Shown: piece by piece, positions 1 through 8,742 of the stretch | Layout: each line of letters starts with the position of its first letter | Numbering within the stretch: the stretch's first letter is position 1 | Assembly: GCA_041671505.1 (NCBI GenBank) | Contig: JBAZBK010000001.1 | Location: 248,001 to 312,000, forward strand | Direction of reading: 5' to 3' | Length of the DNA stretch: 64,000 nucleotides | From: JACPDH01 sp041671505 | Lineage (GTDB): Bacteria; Acidobacteriota; Thermoanaerobaculia; Gp7-AA8 | The notes under the pieces: generated by a model | Databases searched by the model: none | Seen by the model: the letters and a program-made list of their open reading frames with translations, nothing else | What the model was told of the DNA's origin: nothing | Position numbers and translations under genes: made by a program

Positions 1-61
1 GGGCGACATCGCCGCCCTTTCTGCTCGTCTTCGCCTGCTTGTGCGTCGTCTTGCGTGTCAT
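1..61 (-). CDS. N-terminus of an unidentified protein, cut by the window edge
   Basis: Reading leftward, an ATG at 61 follows a well-placed GAGGAG Shine-Dalgarno sequence and opens about 20 codons rich in Lys, Arg and Thr (MTRKTTHKQAKTSRKGG...). The frame is still open at the window edge. It lies about 100 bp downstream of the flavoprotein gene on the same strand, so the two could be co-transcribed. Too little is visible to name a family. The call rests on the ribosome binding site and the strand context only. Confidence 0.4.
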   Translation of the reverse strand, partial: MTRKTTHKQAKTSRKGGDVA

Positions 62-164
62 CGGATCTCCTCGACTTCCACACCTGACGAAGAGGAGGAG
101 CGATTGATTGACCTCGCGCTCTCCGCAAGCCGCTGGAGGACTTCGGCGCCAGGCCAACGGATCG

Positions 165-1064
165 TCAACCGAAACTCTCCCTGCGAATGCGATCCCGTTT
201 CACGCCCATCTCGTCGAGGAGTTGCATCGCGTTTTCCATGAAGCGCGGCTCGGGCGTTCGCTGCTCCTCGTTCGCGCGGCGCCGCTCCCACACCGAGACC
301 GCCGGCCCGCAGGCGAACACCAGGCACGCCGAGGGATCAGGGATCAACTCTTCCAGCAGGGAGAGGCTCACGCGTCCGTGCCGGAAGCGGGAGTCGCCGT
401 TAGGCCCCAACTCCCTTGTGAGCGTGTGAACCACGCGTACGCGCCCGGGGCTGCGCCGCTCGAGCGAATCCAGTTCGTCGAGGAACGCGACGTCATGTCT
501 CGTACGATTGGAGCAGATGACCGTGTGGCGCACCGATGGGTGCATCTTCAACGCATGCTTGAGAATCGAATAGTTCGGAACGATTCCCGAGCCCGCGCAC
601 AGGTGCACGATGTGGTCGGCTTGCGACTCGACGTCGGGCGGCAGCGTGTACGGGCCGGTGAATCCCGTCACGACGAGGCGCGCACCACGCGCAAGGCCGC
701 CCACGAGGAACGGGGAGAGCAATGGCGGATACCGTGTCACGCCGGCAACGTAACCCTCCTCCTTGACCGTGATCGAAAGGTGCCGCTCGTGCGGCGCCGA
801 GGCCAGTGAATAGGCGCGCGCCGGCTCTCGCTTACCCTTCACGTCCTCGAGGAAGCCGACGAACCCTCCCAGCGAGTCGAATTGGTGAGGGTCGATCGTC
901 AGGAAATGTCCGGCTTCGTACTCGAGGCGATCATTGCCAGCGAACAGCGAGATCGTCGTCGTGTCGGGGCTCTCGAGCCGGATGTCCGACACCATGACCT
1001 CCAGTTCCTTGATCTTTCTACGGACTGGCGCGTCGAGACGGTCGGTCTCCTCGGGTGCGGACAT
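165..1064 (-). CDS. Ferredoxin-NADP reductase-like FAD/NAD(P)-binding oxidoreductase
   Basis: A 299-residue soluble protein of the ferredoxin reductase superfamily, which moves electrons between NAD(P)H and a partner protein through FAD. The FAD-binding signature RAYSLAS is near residue 83. The nucleotide-binding start LCAGSGIVPNYSIL is near residue 155, and the late motif VFACGPAV is near 250. The C-terminus RRESFG fits a family in which the last aromatic residues approach the flavin. I see no 2Fe-2S CxxxxCxxC motif, so the electron partner must be a separate protein. A partial gene follows on the same strand. The physiological partner and substrate cannot be told from the sequence. Confidence 0.8.
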   Translation of the reverse strand: MSAPEETDRLDAPVRRKIKELEVMVSDIRLESPDTTTISLFAGNDRLEYEAGHFLTIDPHQFDSLGGFVGFLEDVKGKREPARAYSLASAPHERHLSITVKEEGYVAGVTRYPPLLSPFLVGGLARGARLVVTGFTGPYTLPPDVESQADHIVHLCAGSGIVPNYSILKHALKMHPSVRHTVICSNRTRHDVAFLDELDSLERRSPGRVRVVHTLTRELGPNGDSRFRHGRVSLSLLEELIPDPSACLVFACGPAVSVWERRRANEEQRTPEPRFMENAMQLLDEMGVKRDRIRRESFG

Positions 1065-1121
1065 GACTTCCTCCTCTGGTTAGGCGCGCTGGCGTACGTA
1101 CAGTCGAACGGCTTGCGGAGC

Positions 1122-2177
1122 TCAGGGCTCCACGACCATCCGCCCGCTCATTCCGCCGTGTCCGGTTCCGCAGATCACGGTACAGACGAAGGGAAACGTG
1201 CCCGCCTCCCCGGCCGTGAACTCCACGACCGTCTGCATTCCCGGCGTCAACGTCTGACTCGGTACGAACGGGCTCATGAGAAAGCCATGTCCCGACCCCA
1301 TTCCATTGTCGATCGCCGTCAGCGTGAGCCGGACTTTGTCCCCCCGCTTCACCACGATCATGTCTCCCGTCGGCGAACCGCCAACCGGAGTGACCGTGTA
1401 ATCGAAGCGGAATGCCTCGATCATGAACTCCTTGACCGCCGGCGGCGGAGGGGCGACCCCGGGATCGGGAATTGCGGGCACGTACGTCGGATCGGTCGTG
1501 CCGTTGTCGACCACGGAACCATAGGCGACGACAGGCCGGTCGGACTCGAACGAGATCCAGCAGTCCGCCAAGTCTCCCGATGGGGAATGGAAGAGGCCGA
1601 GAATGTTGGTCGGCGCGATGACGGCGAGCGGCGGCATCGTCTGCGTCACCATCGCGACCTGCATATTCGTCCGGTCGAAGAGCTTGAGCGTCACCACGGC
1701 GCTCACGGCAGGATCGCTGTTGGCAACACCCACATTCGTTCGGAAGCTCGCGCTCGATTTCAACTGGAGCAGCACTCCTTTCGTCAGCGCGCTCTCGACG
1801 GGAACCCCGACGACGAACTGACCGAGCGTGCCGGAATCGGAGACGGCGAAGATACGGGCAGTGGCTCCCAGTCGGCCGGGCGAGACGAGGCGAATTCCGC
1901 CAAGACCGGAGCCGTGAAACAACGAACTTACGACGTCGTCGAAAGTCTTCATCTCCCGCGGCGCGACGGTGAAATTGACGGGCGAGACTCCTCCGTTAGC
2001 CACGTTTCCCGTCGGCAACAGGTAGGCATCGACCGTGATCGCCTCGGAAAACGACGGATTGAATACCCGCGAATCCGTTCGGAAGACTCCCACGCTGCCC
2101 GCAATCGGAATGAAGACATCGTCCGCGGCAGCGGTGAATGCAACGAGCAGCACGAATAGCGTGATCCGGAATCGCAT
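1122..2177 (-). CDS. Secreted protein with C-terminal CuA-type cupredoxin domain
   Basis: The ATG at 2177 is chosen because GGAGGG lies just upstream and a signal peptide follows at once (RFRITLFVLLVAFTAAA); the protein is 351 residues. The first roughly 230 residues form a beta-rich domain beginning VFIPIAGSVGVFRTDSRVFNP, a kind I associate with secreted acidobacterial proteins. After a proline-rich linker (about 235-245) comes a cupredoxin fold with SGHGFLMSPF and then CTVICGTGHGGM. The spacing C-x3-C-x3-H-x2-M plus an upstream His matches the binuclear CuA site of COX subunit II and nitrous oxide reductase. There is no transmembrane hairpin, so it is not a normal COX2. A periplasmic electron carrier or copper store is inferred. 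Confidence 0.75.
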   Translation of the reverse strand: MRFRITLFVLLVAFTAAADDVFIPIAGSVGVFRTDSRVFNPSFSEAITVDAYLLPTGNVANGGVSPVNFTVAPREMKTFDDVVSSLFHGSGLGGIRLVSPGRLGATARIFAVSDSGTLGQFVVGVPVESALTKGVLLQLKSSASFRTNVGVANSDPAVSAVVTLKLFDRTNMQVAMVTQTMPPLAVIAPTNILGLFHSPSGDLADCWISFESDRPVVAYGSVVDNGTTDPTYVPAIPDPGVAPPPPAVKEFMIEAFRFDYTVTPVGGSPTGDMIVVKRGDKVRLTLTAIDNGMGSGHGFLMSPFVPSQTLTPGMQTVVEFTAGEAGTFPFVCTVICGTGHGGMSGRMVVEP

Positions 2178-2384
2178 CGTATTAACCCTCCACCTGGCGC
2201 ATCGTGCCGCGTACGGCCTTGCCAGGAGCTGTCCGTCGAAGGCCGCACGCCCATGCCCAGAAGGGTCTGGACGAGGACCTTCGCGCTGCGACTGCGTGGG
2301 CGGGCTGCTGTTTTCCGATGCGTCACATTCCGCCGCTGCCCCGGCCCGGAACACCCAGCACCGATCGGTATACTTCTTCCTTCC

Positions 2385-3464
2385 ATGGCAGATCGATCGG
2401 CTCCCCTTCCCGGCGTAGCTTCCGCCGCGGCGCACCTGATCCTCGCGCTATCCGCGTTCGTGTCTTCGTCTCACGATGCCCTCGGGTCGCCGTCACCCGC
2501 ACCGGCGAAACAGCGGGGTGTAAGTTGGGTCGCGGCGGCGCCGATCGTCGGCGCGCAGCTCGAGCCCGTCAGCGCCCTCGGCGCGAACTGGATCGCGCAG
2601 GAGCCGTTCGGATGGCAGCGCGACCCGAAGGCGCCCGAGATCGTGCTTTCGACCTCGAGCAAGCATGCCTACTGGGGCGAGTCGGACGAAGGCATTCGGG
2701 AGACCGCGCGTCTCGCGCGCGCGAAGGGCATCCGGACGCTGCTCAAGCCGCATCTCTGGGTTCGCGGTGGCGGATGGGTCGGAGACATCCGGATGGATGA
2801 CGATCGCGAGTGGGCCGCGTGGTTCGGGAGCTACCGGACATTCATCCTTCACTACGCGACGCTCGCCGAGGCGAATGGCATCGAGGCGCTCTGCATCGGA
2901 ACCGAGTTGCGCAATGCTTCGGTCGGCCATCAGGGGCGCTGGCGCGCCCTGATCCGCGAGATCCGCACCATCTATCGCGGCCAACTGACGTATGCGGCGA
3001 ACTGGAACGACGAATACGACCGGATCGAATTCTGGGATGCACTCGACTTCATCGGCGTGCAGGCGTACTTCCCTCTCACGCAACGGACGAAACCGACGGT
3101 CGCCGAGCTCGCCGCCGGCTGGAAGCCTCACCTGGCAGCGCTCCGCGCCGTGAGCGTTCGCTTTGGAAAGCCGGTAGTCTTCACTGAAGTCGGCTACCGA
3201 TCCACGTCGTCCGCCGCGATCGAGCCCTGGTCGTGGCCGGAGCACGACGGCAACGCGCTGCCGCCTCCCGACGACGACACGCAGGCGCGCTGCTTCCAGG
3301 CCTTGTTCCAGACGTTCTGGACAGAACCGTGGTTCGGCGGCGCGTACATCTGGAAGTGGTATCCGGAAGGCAAGGCGTCGCGCAAGGACACCGCCACCGA
3401 CTTCACTCCTCAGGGAAAGCCGGCCGAGAACGTGATCAGGTCGTGGTACGCGAAGGCGCGGTGA
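2385..3464 (+). CDS. Secreted glycoside hydrolase-like TIM-barrel protein (GH113-like)
   Basis: About 359 residues. The ATG at 2385 is preferred over upstream in-frame starts because a signal-like hydrophobic stretch follows (VASAAAHLILALSAF) and homology-like sequence begins only after it. The barrel carries LLKPHLWVRGGGW, then the likely acid/base in CIGTELRN and the likely nucleophile in VFTEVGYRS. YAANWNDEYDRIEFWD and DFIGVQAYFPL are typical of the GH113-type beta-mannanase and related barrels. Substrate is not certain; mannan or another beta-linked glycan is the family expectation. No strong Shine-Dalgarno sequence is visible. The downstream gene is convergent and its stop is only 1-2 bp away. 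Confidence 0.7.
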   Translation: MADRSAPLPGVASAAAHLILALSAFVSSSHDALGSPSPAPAKQRGVSWVAAAPIVGAQLEPVSALGANWIAQEPFGWQRDPKAPEIVLSTSSKHAYWGESDEGIRETARLARAKGIRTLLKPHLWVRGGGWVGDIRMDDDREWAAWFGSYRTFILHYATLAEANGIEALCIGTELRNASVGHQGRWRALIREIRTIYRGQLTYAANWNDEYDRIEFWDALDFIGVQAYFPLTQRTKPTVAELAAGWKPHLAALRAVSVRFGKPVVFTEVGYRSTSSAAIEPWSWPEHDGNALPPPDDDTQARCFQALFQTFWTEPWFGGAYIWKWYPEGKASRKDTATDFTPQGKPAENVIRSWYAKAR

Positions 3465-3465
3465 C

Positions 3466-4245
3466 CTAACGCTTCCAGTCGTTCAGATTCCAGTCGTAGT
3501 CGAAGTGGTCGATCGACACCTTCGATCCGGCGATCATCCGCGCCTTGTCGGCCGGGAGATACTTCATCGTGAACGCCACCACGCCACCACCCCACGACTT
3601 GAAGTCATCTTCGAACCAATCGAGAACCTTGCTCACGGTCATCGTGAACCTGCCGTTCCCGCCTTCGATCCGAGGAGCTCCCGGCCCGGAGAAGAACTGC
3701 CGCGCGGTGTCGTCGAGTTGTTCGTTGAGACGAGCTCCCTTAAACGCCTCGGTGCGCATCGGAGGGCAGCTGCGCGCCGCACAGTTGATCGCGAAGTGAA
3801 TCCGCGGATCCTTGAACCGTTCGCGGATCCGATCGTTCTCGATGTCGTTCAGCGCGAGCGTCACGCCGCCCTGCCTGACCAACGGCTTCTTGAAAACGTT
3901 CAGCCGGACGATCGGATCCGTCGATAGGTCGCGGATCGATTTCTTCGGGTAGTTGTCGACGATGAGTTTCACCGTCGAAATGTTGTAAAGATTGATCCAG
4001 AACGCGAGCTGTTCGGGTTTGCTCAGCGCCGCGACGTCGACCTTGCCGAGATCGTCACTCAGCTTCTTCAACGTGGCGTAGTCGTTCTTCTTCAGCCCCG
4101 CGTAGTCCATCCCCTTGCCGCGGTCGTAATACTTCTGCAGCAACCCGGTCCATGCCGAGTAATCGGGTTCGGCGGCAGACGCGGGGACTCCCGCGAGCAA
4201 CGTCGCACAGACGAGGATGAGAACAAGCGTCAGGTTTCGATTCAT
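3466..4245 (-). CDS. DUF547 domain-containing secreted protein
   Basis: A 259-residue protein with a clear signal peptide (LVLILVCATLLAGVPASA). The DUF547 signature is complete: LAFWINLYNISTVKLI near residue 85, DIENDRIRERF near 140, DPRIHFAINCAARSCPPM near 152 and the closing DHFDYDWNLND. DUF547 proteins are exported and their biochemical role is not established. The gene is convergent with the glycoside-hydrolase-like gene and appears to be transcribed alone. Nothing looks truncated. Confidence 0.85.
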   Translation of the reverse strand: MNRNLTLVLILVCATLLAGVPASAAEPDYSAWTGLLQKYYDRGKGMDYAGLKKNDYATLKKLSDDLGKVDVAALSKPEQLAFWINLYNISTVKLIVDNYPKKSIRDLSTDPIVRLNVFKKPLVRQGGVTLALNDIENDRIRERFKDPRIHFAINCAARSCPPMRTEAFKGARLNEQLDDTARQFFSGPGAPRIEGGNGRFTMTVSKVLDWFEDDFKSWGGGVVAFTMKYLPADKARMIAGSKVSIDHFDYDWNLNDWKR

Positions 4246-4579
4246 TGATGCTCCTCACACGGGATTGACGACTGGCCTACGAGACGAGCTCGCTCCCGGA
4301 TTGATTGCCATCCCGGGCGGGTGGCGGTCCCCGCACACCCGATCTCCAACTACCGATTCGGAATGGGTCGCTTCATCAACCGATTCGTAACGGTAGTGCC
4401 GTGGGTCGAGCTGCATTCGCATGTCGCGAGGCGGGAGCCGGCATCATTTCGCCATACGCCGGGAACTTTCTCCCCCGACGCGCGGTCGATCTCGTCGATA
4501 CTGAGCGGGAGTCCGCTCAGGAATTGGTGATCCGACTCGCACGGTACCCGAGACGGAGACCACCAGTAAGGAAGCGTTC
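4246..4579. other. Intergenic region between divergent DUF547 and DUF255 genes
   Basis: 334 bp with no convincing gene. A 99-codon open frame crosses it but lacks a ribosome binding site, is arginine-rich in the way chance frames are at this GC content, and runs into the start of the DUF255 gene. The region must hold the promoters of both flanking genes, but I could not pick out a clear -35/-10 pair or operator. AAGGAAG at about 4568 is the probable ribosome binding site of the rightward gene. Confidence 0.5.
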
Positions 4580-6850
4580 ATGTCCATCGCGCAGGCATTC
4601 GTGATTCTGCTGCCCCTGCTCCTGGTCGCGTCAGCGATCGATTCACCCGCGCTCCCTTCCGCAGAGGCGGCCGCCAGCCCGGCGCAGGCAGCACCCGCGG
4701 CGCAACCGACAAACCGCCTGATCCACGAAAAGAGTCCGTACCTTCTCCAGCATGCGCACAACCCGGTTGACTGGTATCCGTGGGGTGAAGCTGCGTTTCA
4801 AAAAGCCCGTGACGAGAACAAACCGATCTTTCTGTCGATCGGCTACTCCACCTGCCACTGGTGCCACGTCATGGAAGAAGAGTCGTTCTCGGATCCACTC
4901 GTGGCCGAAATGATGAACGCGACCTTCGTCTCGATCAAAGTCGATCGCGAGGAGCGCCCCGATATCGACAGCGTCTACATGAGCGTCAGTCAGTTGCTCA
5001 CTGGCAGTGGGGGCTGGCCGCTCACGATCCTCATGACACCGGGGAAGGAGCCCTTCTGGGCCGGCACCTACATCCCCAAAGACGATCGGTTCGGGCGAAC
5101 CGGCATGCTCACGCTGATTCCGGCGATATCGAAGGCGTGGAACGAACAGGGAGCCGACATCGCCCGGTCCGCAAAGCAGATCACCGCAGCACTTCAGGAA
5201 CAGGTCGGTGCCGAAGGTGGAGGCGTGCTCGAGCGGTCGATCCTCGAGCAGGCCCATGATTCGATGGCACAGCAATTCGACCGGCAACGCGGAGGCTTCC
5301 TTCCCGCGCCCAAGTTTCCGTCGCCACACCAGTACCTGTTCCTCCTCCGCTACTGGAATCGGACGGGCGACAAGGACGCGCTCGAGATGGTCGAGACGAC
5401 CCTCGGCGCGATGCGAAACGGAGGCATCCGGGATCACGTGGGATATGGATTTCACCGCTACTCGACCGATCCCGAGTGGCTCGTGCCTCACTTCGAGAAG
5501 ATGCTCTACGACCAGGCGATGCTCGCCATGGCATACACGGAGACGTTCCAGGCGACGGGCAAGCCCGAGTACCAGCGGACCGCGGAACAGATCTTCGAGT
5601 ACGCCATTCGCGACATGCGTGACGTGAAGGGGGGCTTCTATTCCGCCGAGGACGCCGACAGCGAGGGGAAGGAAGGAAAGTTCTACGTCTGGACCGAACA
5701 GGAGATCCGGAAGCTTCTCGGTGAGGATGCCGATCTCGCGATCGAGGCGTGGGGCATCACGACGGACGGAAATTTCCGCGATCAGGTCGGTGGGGAGACC
5801 GGGAACGGGAACATCCTGCACACCGCGAAGAGTCCGAGCCAGATCGCAGCGCTCAGGAATCTCGGTGAGTCCGAAGTGCGGTCGCGACTCGAAGCGGCGC
5901 GCGCGAAGCTCTTCGCGGCGCGCGAGAAGCGGGTGCGCCCTCAAAGGGACGACAAGGTCCTGACCGACTGGAACGGGCTCATGATCGCCGCCCTCGCCCA
6001 GGCGTCCGAGACCTTCGGAGAGCCACGGTACGCGAAGGAGGCCGCGTCGACGGCTGACTTCATTCTCGCCACGATGCGAACGAAGGATGGGCGGCTCCTC
6101 CATCGCTATCGCGCGGGGGAAGCCGGGGTCGCCGCCACCGTCAACGACTACGCGTTCGTCGTCTGGGGGCTGCTCAATCTCTACGAGGCCACCTTCGAGC
6201 TCCGCTATCTGGAAGCGGCGATCCAATTGGAGAAGCGCTCCCTCGAGCTCTTCTGGGACGAGAAGAACGGAGGATTCTTCCTGACTGCCCACGACGCGGA
6301 GACGCTGCTTGCCCGCCCGAAGGAGACGTACGACGGCACCCTCCCTTCCGGCAACTCGGTTCAGCTCATGAACCTCGTCCGGATCGGAAAGATCACCGCG
6401 GATCCGGCCTGGGAGGCTCGCGCCGACAAGCTCGTTCTCTCGCTCTCCGACACGGTCAGGCGTTCTCCGACGTCCAGCCTCTATCTCCTTGGCGCACTCG
6501 ACTTCGCCCTCGGGCCATCGTACGAGATCGTGCTCGTCGGAGGCCGCGACAGCGCCGGCCTGCGCGCGTTCCGCGGTGCGCTGGCCTCGGTCTACCTGCC
6601 TAACAAAGTCGTGGTCTTTCGCAGTGCCGGCGAAAAGACACCGGCGGTGTCGAAGCTTGCCCCGTACACCCTCGCGCATCGCGCGATCGGGCAGAAGGCG
6701 ACCGCGTACGTCTGCATGAACTACAGTTGCAAGCTGCCCACGAACGATCCGGCAGTCATGCTGAAACAGCTGCAGCCGAAGGAGCACGCGCGATCGCGCT
6801 CCGAATCTCGGAGCGGAGAGTCGAACGGGGGAGCTGCTTCCCATCCTTGA
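4580..6850 (+). CDS. Thioredoxin-domain DUF255 protein (YyaL / SPATA20 family)
   Basis: A 756-residue protein, typical family length plus a signal peptide (IAQAFVILLPLLLVASAIDS). The DUF255 thioredoxin-like domain starts at about residue 50 with NRLIHEKSPYLLQHAHNPVDW. It contains the redox motif STCHWCHVMEEESF and then VDREERPDIDSVYM. The rest is the alpha/alpha-toroid part seen in N-acylglucosamine-epimerase-like proteins (LVPHFEKMLYDQAMLAMAY, GGFYSAEDADSEG). The family's reaction is not established; a redox or sugar-related role is proposed from its two domains. The exported location here is inferred from the N-terminus. Confidence 0.9.
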   Translation: MSIAQAFVILLPLLLVASAIDSPALPSAEAAASPAQAAPAAQPTNRLIHEKSPYLLQHAHNPVDWYPWGEAAFQKARDENKPIFLSIGYSTCHWCHVMEEESFSDPLVAEMMNATFVSIKVDREERPDIDSVYMSVSQLLTGSGGWPLTILMTPGKEPFWAGTYIPKDDRFGRTGMLTLIPAISKAWNEQGADIARSAKQITAALQEQVGAEGGGVLERSILEQAHDSMAQQFDRQRGGFLPAPKFPSPHQYLFLLRYWNRTGDKDALEMVETTLGAMRNGGIRDHVGYGFHRYSTDPEWLVPHFEKMLYDQAMLAMAYTETFQATGKPEYQRTAEQIFEYAIRDMRDVKGGFYSAEDADSEGKEGKFYVWTEQEIRKLLGEDADLAIEAWGITTDGNFRDQVGGETGNGNILHTAKSPSQIAALRNLGESEVRSRLEAARAKLFAAREKRVRPQRDDKVLTDWNGLMIAALAQASETFGEPRYAKEAASTADFILATMRTKDGRLLHRYRAGEAGVAATVNDYAFVVWGLLNLYEATFELRYLEAAIQLEKRSLELFWDEKNGGFFLTAHDAETLLARPKETYDGTLPSGNSVQLMNLVRIGKITADPAWEARADKLVLSLSDTVRRSPTSSLYLLGALDFALGPSYEIVLVGGRDSAGLRAFRGALASVYLPNKVVVFRSAGEKTPAVSKLAPYTLAHRAIGQKATAYVCMNYSCKLPTNDPAVMLKQLQPKEHARSRSESRSGESNGGAASHP

Positions 6851-6914
6851 CTCCACGCCGTGCTCCCGCCGCGAATTCCAGTTTCGGGGCCCGATCCGCG
6901 ATGCTCCTTGTAGA

Positions 6915-7265
6915 ATGACGCCGATGCGCCGCTGTCTCTGCGCCCTGTTGCTGGCGCTCTTCGCGATCACGCTCGTCCCGGTCATGCCGGCGAGCCACGC
7001 CGGCGGCTGCGCGTGCCCGGGGGGCAGCTGCCGCTGCGACCACTCCGCTGCGGACGTCTGCGGCACTGCCGCGTCGAGCTCCGACTGCGCGATGGACAGG
7101 TGTGACGAGAGCACCGCCGCCGCTCCCTTCCCCTCGGTCGTCATGACCAGAGTCAGCGGCGTGAGCCTGCCCGAAGGAACGCGGACGGAGCGCGCGTCGC
7201 GGCCGTTTCCGGTGGATCGGTCGCGCGACATTCCCGACCCGCCTCCTCGTTCGCTCGCCTGCTGA
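6915..7265 (+). CDS. Small secreted cysteine-rich protein of unknown function
   Basis: A 116-residue product with a signal peptide (RRCLCALLLALFAITLVPVMPASHA) followed by a Cys cluster: GGCACPGGSCRCDH, then VCG, DCAMDRC. An inner ATG at 6924 is an equally possible start. It stands 33 bp before the cytochrome c / PCu(A)C / SCO genes on the same strand, so a metal-binding or redox role in that pathway is a reasonable guess but is not shown. The C-terminal half is Pro/Arg-rich and looks disordered. I do not recognise a family. Confidence 0.55.
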   Translation: MTPMRRCLCALLLALFAITLVPVMPASHAGGCACPGGSCRCDHSAADVCGTAASSSDCAMDRCDESTAAAPFPSVVMTRVSGVSLPEGTRTERASRPFPVDRSRDIPDPPPRSLAC

Positions 7266-7298
7266 GCCCTCACCGTTCCCATTCAAGGAGCGCGAACG

Positions 7299-7640
7299 AT
7301 GCGCTATCTGTGCCTAACGGCACTCCTGATGGTGGTCGCCTGCTCGCGCCCCGCTGTCGACGCGGAGCGAGGCGGGCGGCTCTACCTTTTCTACGGTTGC
7401 GCGGCGTGTCACGGCGCGCGCGGAGACGGGCTGGGGCCCGGCGCCGCGCTGTCGGGAATCAAGCCGCGCGACCTGCGCGACCTCCCCGCGTACACCAAAG
7501 GGAGTTCCATCGACCAGATCGCACGAACGATCGAGATCGGCGTCGGCTTTGCAGGGATGCCCGCCTACAGCGACCTTCCGCTCGACGAGCGGCGCTCCAT
7601 CGCCGTGTGGATTCACAGGATCGCAAGGGAGAAACGATGA
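7299..7640 (+). CDS. Monohaem class I cytochrome c, probable lipoprotein
   Basis: 113 residues. The N-terminus MRYLCLTALLMVVACSR is a lipoprotein-type signal with a lipobox Cys, so the protein is probably anchored on the periplasmic side of a membrane. The haem site GCAACHGARGDGLGP is near residue 32, and the axial Met is likely in GFAGMPAYSDL. It is an electron carrier. The stop overlaps the next start (ATGA at 7637-7640), showing translational coupling with the PCu(A)C chaperone and tying it to copper/oxidase biogenesis. Confidence 0.85.
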   Translation: MRYLCLTALLMVVACSRPAVDAERGGRLYLFYGCAACHGARGDGLGPGAALSGIKPRDLRDLPAYTKGSSIDQIARTIEIGVGFAGMPAYSDLPLDERRSIAVWIHRIAREKR

Positions 7641-8074
7641 GCAAGAGAATCATGCTGACATTGATCTGCGCCGCGCTGCTGGCCGGCGCGTCGAGCAAAG
7701 ACGTGGTGAACATCAGCGACGCCTGGGTGCGCACGCCGAATCCCGCGGTCTCCGTCACCGCCGGCTTCATGACGATCGAGAATCCGACTTCGCGTGCGAT
7801 CGCGCTGACGGGCGTGATCAGCCCTGCCGCCGCGGTCGTCGAGTTGCACGAGATGAAGATGGCCGACGGACAGATGTCGATGCGCAAAGTCGACCGGATC
7901 GAGATTCCCGCCGGAGCGCGCGTCAAGCTCGAGCCAGGCGGGCTGCACCTGATGCTGTTCGACCTGAAGGAAACCCTCGAGGCCGGAAGCCGCGTCGAGT
8001 TCGTCCTGCAGTTCGACGACGGCACCGAGGCGAAGATTGCGGCGATCGTGAGGTCGCCCGAGGGGATGCATTGA
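7637..8074 (+). CDS. Periplasmic copper chaperone PCu(A)C
   Basis: 145 residues from the ATG that overlaps the cytochrome c stop. The signal peptide is SKRIMLTLICAALLAGASS. Family copper ligands are present: HEMKMADGQMSM near residue 70 and GGLHLMLFDLK near 100, giving the H-x-M ... H-x-M pattern used to bind Cu(I). PCu(A)C hands copper to the CuA or CuB centre of cytochrome oxidase, usually together with SCO, which is encoded next with an overlapping start. Operon order cytochrome c, PCu(A)C, SCO. Confidence 0.9.
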   Translation: MSKRIMLTLICAALLAGASSKDVVNISDAWVRTPNPAVSVTAGFMTIENPTSRAIALTGVISPAAAVVELHEMKMADGQMSMRKVDRIEIPAGARVKLEPGGLHLMLFDLKETLEAGSRVEFVLQFDDGTEAKIAAIVRSPEGMH

Positions 8075-8634
8075 GCCGCCGGCTGCTGCCCGTGCTCATT
8101 CTCATCTCACTCGTCGCCGCCGGGTGCAGGGAGCCGGCCGGGCTGCACCGCGTTGCGATGCCCGTCGGCGAGTTCACTCTCGTCGGCGACGACGGGAACG
8201 AATTCCGCCTCTCGTCGCTTCGCGGAAGGCCGGTGCTTCTCTTCTTCGGCTACACGCACTGCCCCGACGCCTGCCCGACGATGATGTCGAAGGTCGCGAT
8301 CTCCTACCGGCTCGCGGGAGAGAAGGCAACGGTCGTGCCGACGCTCTTCGTCAGCGTCGATCCCCGTGACACCCCTCCGCTCCTCAAGCAATACGTCTCG
8401 TACTACGGGGCGGTGCCGGCGCGCGGTCTGACCGGGACGAAGGCGCAGATCGATGCGGTCGTCCGGCAGTTCGGGGCGAGCTACGAGATCCGCGACACCG
8501 GCTCCGCGGCGGGGCCGATGGTCGATCACACGATACGACTCTACCTGATCGACGGCGAAGGGAACGTCGCCGCGTTCTTCGACTCGATCGCAGCACCCGA
8601 GACGATCGCGAAGGAGCTGAAGGCGAAACTCTGA
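8071..8634 (+). CDS. SCO1/SenC/PrrC family copper chaperone lipoprotein
   Basis: 187 residues starting at TTG 8071, which overlaps the PCu(A)C stop and has GAGGGG upstream; no ATG fits. N-terminal lipobox in LISLVAAGCRE. Thioredoxin fold with the SCO copper motif THCPDACPTMM (C-x3-C) near residue 65 and the conserved His in MVDHTIRLYLID near 155. SCO proteins load or reduce the CuA site of cytochrome c oxidase. With PCu(A)C and a cytochrome c in the same operon the role is well supported. The oxidase itself is not in this window. Confidence 0.9.
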   Translation: MSRRLLPVLILISLVAAGCREPAGLHRVAMPVGEFTLVGDDGNEFRLSSLRGRPVLLFFGYTHCPDACPTMMSKVAISYRLAGEKATVVPTLFVSVDPRDTPPLLKQYVSYYGAVPARGLTGTKAQIDAVVRQFGASYEIRDTGSAAGPMVDHTIRLYLIDGEGNVAAFFDSIAAPETIAKELKAKL

Positions 8635-8742
8635 CGAATGCTTGCGGCGATGTGGGTAGAACGGGAGCAGGGATTGGCGCGTTCAAACACGTCCGAAGCT
8701 TTGCCCCCTTCTACTTTCCCGGCATGGGAGGGCGGATCCGCG

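Noticed and set aside
1122..2177. Cytochrome c oxidase subunit II
   Set aside because: It has the CuA ligands but no N-terminal transmembrane hairpin, and the N-terminal domain is unrelated.
4305..4604. 99-codon open frame before the DUF255 gene
   Set aside because: No ribosome binding site, chance-like Arg/Pro/Gly composition and overlap with the real start at 4580.
4643..7282. 879-codon open frame antisense to the DUF255 gene, and a 703-codon one antisense to the TonB receptor (37995-40106)
   Set aside because: Long antisense frames are common at high GC; the composition is Arg/Asp/Glu/His-rich without domains, while the sense strand encodes clear families.
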